Below are positions 8,059 through 14,552 of a DNA stretch of 42,426 nt, one piece after another. Each line of letters starts with the position of its first letter. Position 1 is the stretch's first letter. The translations under genes and the position numbers were made by a program. The notes under the pieces are model-generated. The model worked only from the letters and a program-made list of their open reading frames with translations. It did not search any database and had not been told where the DNA came from. This stretch comes from JBMYQA01 sp049600855 (lineage in GTDB: Bacteria; Bacteroidota; Bacteroidia; Cytophagales; Flammeovirgaceae). The stretch covers positions 1 through 42,426 of the forward strand of contig JBMYQA010000014.1 of the NCBI GenBank assembly GCA_049600855.1, written 5' to 3'.

Positions 8059-8651
8059 GCATTGGGTATTGGTGGAGTTAATAATGTTGTTAGTGTATGT
8101 TGGAGTAACTTTGCTTCTTCTTCTAGGTCAAAATTGAATGCCGATAGTTTCCAACGTAATGCCGTAAAACGCATGCTTCCCATAATGATGTGGGCCAACT
8201 TTATTGCTGACACATCTTTGCGAATACTCCCGTCTTCTTGGCCTTTCGAAATGATACGTTCCATGCGTTTTTCCTTTTGGGCAATGGTTTGGGTAATGGT
8301 TTGCAATAAAGTTCCTTCATATTGAAAACTCATTTCGGAAAAAATCACCATCAGGATACCTGGTTTTTCAGCAAACTTCTGAAATTGAAACAACACGACT
8401 GCCTGCAATTGATTCAAGCCAATTTCGTTACTGTCTAAAATAACTTCCATTCCGCTTCGCAATTCAGTTTGATAGTAGCGCAAAATTGCATTTAATAAAT
8501 CCACTTTATTTTTAAAATGTCGATAAATAGCAGGTTCGGTAAAACCCATTGCCTCCGCTAAGTTTTTTGTGGTCAACTTTTGTAGCCCACCTTCATCAAT
8601 TAATAAAAATGCTTGTTCTATAATCTCGATTTGCCGCGTTGTAAATGACAT
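8055..8651 (-). CDS. TetR/AcrR-family transcriptional repressor (autoregulated)
   Basis: A TetR-type regulator of about 198 residues. The N-terminal helix-turn-helix holds LTTKNLAEAMGFTEPAIYRH followed by FKNK, the classic TetR DNA-binding signature; the rest is a helical ligand and dimer domain. The frame could open two codons earlier at 8657, but that ATG lies inside the -7 box TATATTTG (8655-8662), so I chose the ATG at 8651. A perfect 9+9 palindrome lies 12 bases upstream of this start. The gene is co-transcribed with the overlapping lipoprotein gene. The ligand is unknown. It is divergent from a second, unrelated TetR gene at 8816. Confidence 0.85.
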   Translation of the reverse strand: MSFTTRQIEIIEQAFLLIDEGGLQKLTTKNLAEAMGFTEPAIYRHFKNKVDLLNAILRYYQTELRSGMEVILDSNEIGLNQLQAVVLFQFQKFAEKPGILMVIFSEMSFQYEGTLLQTITQTIAQKEKRMERIISKGQEDGSIRKDVSAIKLAHIIMGSMRFTALRWKLSAFNFDLEEEAKLLQHTLTTLLTPPIPNA

Positions 8652-8654
8652 GCA

Positions 8655-8682
8655 CAAATATAGTTAGTTAGCACTAACTAAC
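8655..8682 (-). promoter_or_regulatory. Promoter and palindromic operator of the TetR-lipoprotein operon
   Basis: GTTAGTTAG (8663-8671) and CTAACTAAC (8674-8682) form a perfect palindrome with a two-base spacer. Abutting it on the minus strand is TATATTTG (8655-8662), an exact match to the Bacteroidetes -7 consensus TAnnTTTG. The operator therefore fills the -33/-7 spacer, an arrangement typical of autorepression. Confidence 0.75.
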
Positions 8683-8775
8683 ATAATTTTTCAATTATTT
8701 TTTGGTGTGAATGGCAGACCTAATCATACCATCCATGTTTGAAAATATTTTGATATTTCATTAGAATCATTTTTA

Positions 8776-8808
8776 TTTGCAACCGAATGAACATTCAATC
8801 TATATTAA
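8776..8808 (+). promoter_or_regulatory. Operator and promoter of the second TetR gene
   Basis: GAATG-AA-CATTC (8785-8796) within CCGAATGAACATTCAATC (8783-8800) is a palindromic site that recurs unchanged upstream of the gene at 9438. TTTG at 8776-8779 and TATATTAA at 8801-8808 are 21 bases apart and resemble -33 and (imperfect) -7 boxes, placing the operator in the spacer. Confidence 0.7.
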
Positions 8809-8815
8809 TTAGTTT

Positions 8816-9376
8816 ATGGATAAACGCGAAGAGATATTAAATGCTACATTAGAGCTAGTCACTGAAAATGGTTTTCATGGCGCGCCAATGTCAAAAGTAG
8901 CTAAAAAGGCCAATGTTGCTGCTGGTACTATCTATCATCATTTTGCAAATAAAGATGCACTCATTGTAGCGCTATACCACGAAATAAAATTTAAAATGGG
9001 ACGTGCGCTATCCAGTAATGACGACAAAAGTTGGAACACGAAAAAACGTTTTTTTCACTTCTGGATGAATCAATATCGCTTTTTCAGTGAAAACACCAGC
9101 TATTTTCGTTTCATGGAGCAATATAACAACTCGCCATTTCTCACCAATGAAATTCGTGAAAACGGAAAAAAACATTATAAACCCATCATTGATTTTATTA
9201 AAGATGGGATGCAAAAAGGTGTACTGCGAGAAATGCCCATTCAGCTCATGATGACTTTATTGCATAGTTCTGTCGCTGCTGTGCTACGCCTACAATTAAT
9301 TGGCGAGCTTGAAGTTACTCAAGAAGTATTAAATCATGCCATGCAATCTTGCTGGGATGGTGCGCGAATAAATTAA
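8816..9376 (+). CDS. TetR/AcrR-family transcriptional repressor controlling the propeller gene
   Basis: A 186-residue regulator. The N-terminal TetR HTH runs over residues 3-50 with APMSKVAKKANVAAGTIYHH followed by FANKDAL. The C-terminal part is a helical effector domain with many aromatic residues (FFHFWMNQYRFF), suggesting a hydrophobic ligand, perhaps a lipid or aromatic compound; this is inference. An 18-base operator lies in front of this gene and an identical copy lies in the 61-base gap before the next gene, so it most likely represses itself and that gene. The sequence is unlike the neighbouring TetR at 8055-8651 outside the HTH. Confidence 0.87.
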   Translation: MDKREEILNATLELVTENGFHGAPMSKVAKKANVAAGTIYHHFANKDALIVALYHEIKFKMGRALSSNDDKSWNTKKRFFHFWMNQYRFFSENTSYFRFMEQYNNSPFLTNEIRENGKKHYKPIIDFIKDGMQKGVLREMPIQLMMTLLHSSVAAVLRLQLIGELEVTQEVLNHAMQSCWDGARIN

Positions 9377-9393
9377 TTTTTTTGACTCAAAAA

Positions 9394-9411
9394 CCGAATG
9401 AACATTCAATC
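9394..9411 (+). promoter_or_regulatory. Second copy of the TetR operator, before the MRJP-like gene
   Basis: CCGAATGAACATTCAATC is identical to the site at 8783-8800. It lies 27 bases before the start at 9438, with a TTTG at 9381-9384 as possible -33 element. The propeller gene therefore seems to have its own TetR-controlled promoter. Confidence 0.75.
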
Positions 9412-9437
9412 ATTTTAAAAAAATTGATACCCTTATC

Positions 9438-10577
9438 ATGAAGAAGTTTTTCAAAGTTGTTGGAGTAATTGTTTTTTTGCTGCTGATTGTCCTTGTGATC
9501 ACATTAAGAATCCGTTATGGCGGAGGATCATACTACCAAGATTTAAGCACGGAGCCACTTTTTCCATCAAGTGCTCTTGAAATTGCTGCAACTTATCATG
9601 AGCCATTTGGTAATTTGGCTGTATCCGCCAACGGGCGATTATTTTTCACCATCCATCCAGAATCACGACCTGAAACAAATAAAGTGATGGAATGGGTAAA
9701 TAATAAAGCCATCCCCTATCCCAATACGGAGATGCAATCGAGTCATTTTAATACCGTACTAGGCATGTTTATTGACAATCAAAACCGTTTATGGACAGTT
9801 GATCATGGAAATCATGGATTAGAAGAGGTGCGCGTAAGTGCTTTTGACTTAACGACTAACCAATTAGTTCATGACTATGTATTTCCACCTGAAGTGGCTG
9901 AAAAAGGGTCATTCTTTAATGATTTACAAGTTTCGGCTGATGGTAAACGCGTATATGTGGCAGATGTGAGTTTTTGGGGTAAAAACCCTGCCATTGCCGT
10001 TTATGACATGGAAAAGGGGAAGTCTTGGCGCACGCTAGAAGGGCATCACTCTGTTATTGCTCAAGATTGGATTATCCAAAACCCTACCAAAGAAATGACG
10101 TTTTTTGGTGGTTTAGTAGCCCTCAAACCTGGCATTGATGGTATTGCTATTGATTCTGCTGGAGAGTGGATTTATTACGGAGCCATGACACATTCAGGGC
10201 TTTATCGTGTGCCTACTACTGCACTGGATAACCCTGACCTTTCTGCTGAAGACCTGGCCAATCAAGTGGAAAAAGTAGCCGATAAACCCCTCAGTGATGG
10301 ATTAAGTACAGATGTTCAAAATAATTGCTACATCACGGATGTAGAGCATGGGGCTATCATTCGCGCCTCACCTGACGGCCAATTAACAACACTTGTAAAA
10401 GATATGGAGAAAATTCGTTGGGCCGATGCCATCAGTTTTGGTCCTGACAGCATGTGTTATTTTGTAGATAGTGCCATTCCAGATCAAATGTTGCAATCTA
10501 AAGCTCATATCCAATCACGTGGGCCTTACTTCATTTATAAATTCAAAAATGATATTGCTGGTGTTCCAGGTCGATAA
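9438..10577 (+). CDS. Major royal jelly protein/Yellow-family beta-propeller protein
   Basis: A 379-residue protein with an N-terminal membrane anchor or signal (hydrophobic residues 7-24) and a six-bladed propeller-type body. Motifs typical of the bacterial MRJP/Yellow (L-dopachrome-tautomerase-related) family include GMFIDNQNRLWTVDHGNHG, FFNDLQVSADGKRVYVADVS, GIDGIAIDSAGEWIYYGAM, LSDGLSTDVQNNCYITDVEH and the terminal GVPGR. The protein probably acts in the periplasm or on the cytoplasmic membrane surface. The reaction is unknown: lactonase-like hydrolysis and amine or aromatic ligand binding are both known in related propellers. The gene is the apparent target of the TetR upstream, so it may respond to its own substrate. 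Confidence 0.8.
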   Translation: MKKFFKVVGVIVFLLLIVLVITLRIRYGGGSYYQDLSTEPLFPSSALEIAATYHEPFGNLAVSANGRLFFTIHPESRPETNKVMEWVNNKAIPYPNTEMQSSHFNTVLGMFIDNQNRLWTVDHGNHGLEEVRVSAFDLTTNQLVHDYVFPPEVAEKGSFFNDLQVSADGKRVYVADVSFWGKNPAIAVYDMEKGKSWRTLEGHHSVIAQDWIIQNPTKEMTFFGGLVALKPGIDGIAIDSAGEWIYYGAMTHSGLYRVPTTALDNPDLSAEDLANQVEKVADKPLSDGLSTDVQNNCYITDVEHGAIIRASPDGQLTTLVKDMEKIRWADAISFGPDSMCYFVDSAIPDQMLQSKAHIQSRGPYFIYKFKNDIAGVPGR

Positions 10578-10585
10578 GTAAGCAC

Positions 10586-10849
10586 CTATTTACTAGCTTT
10601 ATTCCTATTTTTTAAAATCTTCACCACGGTAATTATTCCAATTAATGTCCAAATGGCATTTAAGGCAATGAGGGGAATGGCCTTGTGGGCAATGGCATTC
10701 ATTGCTAAGAACACCGAACCGTTGATATTAAGCAATTGATAGCCTAAGCTATCAGAATTCCATTTCTTCATGGATAGCATGCCATAGGCATAGAGTACCT
10801 CTACTAATCCAATTGTTCCTACTATATTGATCAGGTCAAAATCCATCAT
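10586..10849 (-). CDS. Small CBU_0592-like membrane protein
   Basis: An 87-residue protein with three likely membrane helices (about residues 7-24, 38-55 and 58-78). The pattern YQLLNINGSVFLAMNAIAHK...PLIALNAIWTLIGI matches the CBU_0592-like domain of unknown function. The first two codons are both Met, so the start may be at 10846. It ends eight bases from the converging MRJP-like gene and has no obvious partner. Confidence 0.65.
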   Translation of the reverse strand: MMDFDLINIVGTIGLVEVLYAYGMLSMKKWNSDSLGYQLLNINGSVFLAMNAIAHKAIPLIALNAIWTLIGIITVVKILKNRNKASK

Positions 10850-10913
10850 TTACATCAATCTTTTAATGAGCGTGACACGTTCTGGCAATATCGTACGTAA
10901 TCGCTAAAAATTA

Positions 10914-10953
10914 AGAAAAAAACCCTTTTCAAGCTAATGCCTGAAAAGGGTTT
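10914..10953 (-). terminator. Intrinsic terminator of gcvP
   Basis: Twelve-base-pair arms AAACCCTTTTCA / TGAAAAGGGTTT with a ten-base loop. On the minus strand the stem runs into a run of T residues. It lies about 25 bases past the gcvP stop. Confidence 0.85.
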
Positions 10954-10976
10954 ATGTATTGCTATTCGGAAGTAAC

Positions 10977-13874
10977 TTAAACCGCTACTTCTTCTTCATC
11001 TGCATATGCTTCAATTGGAATACAGCTACAGATCAAATTACGATCACCAAATGCGCTATCTATTCTGCGAACAGCTGGCCAAAACTTTTTGGCTTTCACA
11101 AATGGCAGTGGGAAAGCTGCTTTCTCTCTCGAATAAGGGAAGTTCCACTCATCTGCAACAACCAACTCAGCAGTGTGTGGTGCATTTTTCATCACATTAT
11201 TCTGTGCATCAGCAACGCCATCCTGAATTTCGGCAATTTCCTTACGGATGGCAATCATGGCCTCACAGAAGCGATCTAATTCTGCCTTAGATTCCGATTC
11301 AGTAGGTTCAATCATCAGCGTACCTGCCACAGGGAAAGATACGGTAGGCGCATGGAATCCATAGTCCATTAAACGTTTCGCAATGTCTTCTACCTCAATT
11401 CCAACCGCCTTAAAACCTCTACAATCTACAATCATTTCGTGTGCAGAACGGCCATTAGCACCAACGTATAATACGGGGTAATGCGCTTTCAAACGCACTT
11501 GCAAGTAGTTGGCATTCAAAATGGCTTGCTTAGTGGCATTTAATAATCCCCCTTTCCCCATCATTGCAATGTACGCATAGGAAATAGGTAAAATGCTTGC
11601 ACTGCCATAAGGCGCTGCTGAAATTGCTCCTAACGATTCGGGAAGCTCCATATCCACTAATGGATTATTTGGTAAGAATGGCGCTAAATCTTTTACCACA
11701 CCAATTGGGCCCATGCCAGGGCCACCACCACCATGCGGAATACAGAATGTCTTATGTAAATTCAAGTGGCAAACATCTGCACCAATCAATGCAGGACTTG
11801 TTAAGCCCACTTGTGCGTTCATGTTTGCACCGTCCATGTATACACGACCACCATGATCATGAATAATTTGGCAAACCTCAATGATCGTTTCTTCAAATAC
11901 GCCGTGAGTCGAAGGATAGGTCACCATTAAAGCAGCAAGACTTTCGGAGTATTTTTCGGCATTTGCCTTCAAATCAGCTACATCGATGTTGCCATTTTCA
12001 TCACATTTAGTCACCACCACTTTCATTCCTGCCATTACTCCACTTGCAGGGTTTGTTCCATGAGCTGACGAAGGAATTAACACCACATTACGATGGGCAT
12101 CACCATTGGCAATATGGTAAGCTCTAATGGTCATTAAACCTGCATATTCTCCTTGCGCTCCAGAGTTTGGCTGAAGCGAGATGGCATCAAATCCAGTAAT
12201 GGCCTTCAGCCAGTTTTCTAAATTAGTGAACATCTCGTAGTAACCCGCTGCCTGATTTTTAGGGGCAAAAGGGTGAATGCCACCAATCTCACGCCAAGTA
12301 ACGGGAATCATTTCAGATGTTGCATTCAATTTCATGGTACATGAACCCAATGAAATCATCGAATGCACTAATGAAAGGTCTTTATTTTCTAATGACTTGA
12401 GGTAACGCAGCATTTCGTGTTCAGTATGGTAGGAATTGAACACAGGATGCGTTAAGTATTCAGTAGTTCGCTTCAAGTTTTCAGGCAATTCTAGCTCCAA
12501 GTTCTCCGCAATTGCATGAACATCAACATCTACTTCTTTGCCTAAAGCCTTAGCAAAAACCCCAATCAACTCTTCAATATCGGCAAGGGTTTTCACCTCA
12601 TCTACCGCAACTCCCACACATTCATCTTCAAAATAACGCAAGTTAATTTCCTGAGCTAACGCAATAGTTTGCAATTTAGATTGCGCTGCGAATTTCACTT
12701 TCAAGGTATCAAAGTAGGTGCTATTCGCAACTTCGATCCCTAAATGCTCTAAACCACTTGCGAGTACCTTAGTTAACCCGTGAATGCGAAGTGCAATTTC
12801 TTGCAAGCCTTTAGGACCATGATAAACAGCATATGCTCCAGCCATCACAGCTAAAAGGACTTGAGCTGTACAAATATTTGACGTAGCTTTTTCACGTCTA
12901 ATATGCTGCTCACGCGTTTGTAAAGCCATTCGGTAAGCTTGCTTACCATCAGCATCTTGAGAAACCCCAATGATACGCCCTGGAATTTGGCGCTTGTAAG
13001 CCTCACGGGTAGCAAAATACGCTGCATGAGGTCCTCCATAGCCCATAGGAACACCAAAACGCTGTGCAGTTCCTACCACAACATCTGCATCCATCTCACC
13101 TGGAGACTTGAGCAAGGTTAGGCTTAATAAATCAGCCGCTAACGCCACTTTTACATCCTGCTCATGCGCTGCTGCAATTAAATTGGTAAAGTCAATGGCT
13201 TCCCCGTTGGTATCAGGGTATTGTAAAAGAATACCAAAGAGGTTTTCATCGGTAACGTCAAGTTCTTCTACTTTACCAATGATCAGTTCAATGTCTAAAG
13301 GCGTAGCACGTGTTTTCAGCAACTCAATGCTTTGAGGATGTACGGTATCTGCGACAAAGAACGCATTCGCTTTCTTGCGCTTCTTTTTATTGACGGCACC
13401 AATTAATGCCATTGCTTCAGCAGCAGCAGTAGCTTCATCTAACAAGGAAGAGTTAGCCAACTCCATTCCAGTTAGGTCTGCTACTAGCGTTTGGAAGTTC
13501 AGTAACATCTCCAAACGACCTTGAGCAATTTCTGCTTGGTAGGGAGTATAGGCCGTATACCAGCCTGGATTTTCTAAAATATTGCGAAGAATTACACTAG
13601 GTACGATGCAATCGTGATAGCCGATGCCGATGTAAGACTTAAATACCTTGTTTTTTTGAGCTAACTTCCGAAATTCTCCCAAAAATTCATGCTCAGTTTG
13701 CGCTTTTGGCAAATCCAACTCTTCTTGCATTCGAATAGAAGCAGGAACAGTTTCATCGATCAATTGATCAAGTGAATCGCATTTGATGGCCTCAAGCATT
13801 TCTGCAATCTCTTGCTCGTTTAAGCCATTATGCCTATTCTCAAATCGTTCAGAATGTTGAATATTGATTTTCAT
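10977..13874 (-). CDS. gcvP: Glycine dehydrogenase (decarboxylating), glycine cleavage P protein
   Basis: The P protein of the glycine cleavage system: a PLP enzyme that decarboxylates glycine and transfers the aminomethyl group to lipoylated H protein (GcvH). At 965 residues it is the full-length single-chain form with an N-terminal half (residues about 10-440) and a C-terminal half (about 450-950). The PLP-binding lysine is Lys708 in HLNLHKTFCIPHGGGGPG. Other landmarks are the YTPYQAEIAQGRLE segment, the PSSAHGTNPASG motif and YPSTHGVFEE. gcvT and gcvH are not in the window. The start ATG at 13874 gives the expected N-terminus. A strong terminator follows. Confidence 0.96.
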   Translation of the reverse strand: MKINIQHSERFENRHNGLNEQEIAEMLEAIKCDSLDQLIDETVPASIRMQEELDLPKAQTEHEFLGEFRKLAQKNKVFKSYIGIGYHDCIVPSVILRNILENPGWYTAYTPYQAEIAQGRLEMLLNFQTLVADLTGMELANSSLLDEATAAAEAMALIGAVNKKKRKKANAFFVADTVHPQSIELLKTRATPLDIELIIGKVEELDVTDENLFGILLQYPDTNGEAIDFTNLIAAAHEQDVKVALAADLLSLTLLKSPGEMDADVVVGTAQRFGVPMGYGGPHAAYFATREAYKRQIPGRIIGVSQDADGKQAYRMALQTREQHIRREKATSNICTAQVLLAVMAGAYAVYHGPKGLQEIALRIHGLTKVLASGLEHLGIEVANSTYFDTLKVKFAAQSKLQTIALAQEINLRYFEDECVGVAVDEVKTLADIEELIGVFAKALGKEVDVDVHAIAENLELELPENLKRTTEYLTHPVFNSYHTEHEMLRYLKSLENKDLSLVHSMISLGSCTMKLNATSEMIPVTWREIGGIHPFAPKNQAAGYYEMFTNLENWLKAITGFDAISLQPNSGAQGEYAGLMTIRAYHIANGDAHRNVVLIPSSAHGTNPASGVMAGMKVVVTKCDENGNIDVADLKANAEKYSESLAALMVTYPSTHGVFEETIIEVCQIIHDHGGRVYMDGANMNAQVGLTSPALIGADVCHLNLHKTFCIPHGGGGPGMGPIGVVKDLAPFLPNNPLVDMELPESLGAISAAPYGSASILPISYAYIAMMGKGGLLNATKQAILNANYLQVRLKAHYPVLYVGANGRSAHEMIVDCRGFKAVGIEVEDIAKRLMDYGFHAPTVSFPVAGTLMIEPTESESKAELDRFCEAMIAIRKEIAEIQDGVADAQNNVMKNAPHTAELVVADEWNFPYSREKAAFPLPFVKAKKFWPAVRRIDSAFGDRNLICSCIPIEAYADEEEVAV

Positions 13875-14267
13875 GTTGTGTAGAGATAAACGGATTGTTG
13901 CCCAAATTTGAAGATAAGTGCTTAGCCAAAATTAATTATTGATTTTTTCTTTATCTTTTTAGCTACAGATTCGTTAAAAAATATTGCCTTAGCACTGCTA
14001 GGACTTCATTTTTTGCCTTGCTAAAGCAAAAAATATTTCGAAATAATAATTATAATTCATTCTGCCCAAGCACTTACACAAATTAGGTAGCTGATAATCA
14101 ATAACTTACTAAAACCATTAGCATTTGTCCACACTTTTCCATTCACACTTAGTTGATATCTCAGCTCGAATTTTGGCGCAAATATACGCTTACTTTGTGT
14201 AAAAAGGTAATCCTTTATTAACGATTACTGATTAAAATTCAACAACATGCTGCTGAAGTAAATTGTT
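13875..14267. other. Gene-free region between gcvP and a small membrane protein gene
   Basis: No convincing ORF. It should contain the gcvP promoter. A weak symmetrical hairpin, TTTTTTGC / GCAAAAAA with a nine-base loop (14009-14033), could end minus-strand transcripts arriving from 14268, but it is almost all A-T. Confidence 0.35.
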
Positions 14268-14486
14268 TCAATCCTTTTTTTTGGAAACGATTGCATGAAG
14301 TAGGAAGTAAATTAAAACTAACCACGGAGCACCATGAAATAATGCGTCTAGGTAATCCATCAACTGCATGCCTTCTCCTCCTCCCAACATCCACCTGATT
14401 TTACCAAAAAGATGTGGCTCGGGTGTAAATGGCGCTAAACCTAATGTCAAACAAAATATGAGCGTAATTCCTAACTTTGATTTCAT
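14268..14486 (-). CDS. Small conserved-looking membrane protein
   Basis: About 72 residues, with a hydrophobic N-terminal segment (residues 5-18), a middle stretch FTPEPHLFGKIRWMLGGGEG, and a second hydrophobic helix (GAPWLVLIYFLLHAIV) before a lysine-rich tail. The patterning, with Pro-Glu-Pro-His and a glycine-rich turn between two helices, looks selected rather than random, and I recall similar short Bacteroidota proteins without known function. The frame opens at 14492; the third codon (14486) is the likelier start. It lies downstream of the TonB receptor gene but beyond a terminator, so it has its own promoter or relies on read-through. Confidence 0.55.
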   Translation of the reverse strand: MKSKLGITLIFCLTLGLAPFTPEPHLFGKIRWMLGGGEGMQLMDYLDALFHGAPWLVLIYFLLHAIVSKKKD

Positions 14487-14496
14487 TATCAAGATA

Positions 14497-14528
14497 AATA
14501 AAAGCCGCTAGATCTATGACCTAGCGGC
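14497..14528 (-). terminator. Intrinsic terminator of the TonB receptor gene
   Basis: A perfect eight-base-pair stem GCCGCTAG / CTAGCGGC with a nine-base loop. On the minus strand it is followed by TTTTATTT. It lies 25 bases past the stop at 14553. Confidence 0.85.
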
Positions 14529-14552
14529 GACTATAAAACTTAGTTCATGATC

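Noticed and set aside
11597..13335. Plus-strand ORFs inside gcvP
   Set aside because: They are antisense shadows of a well-supported conserved gene.
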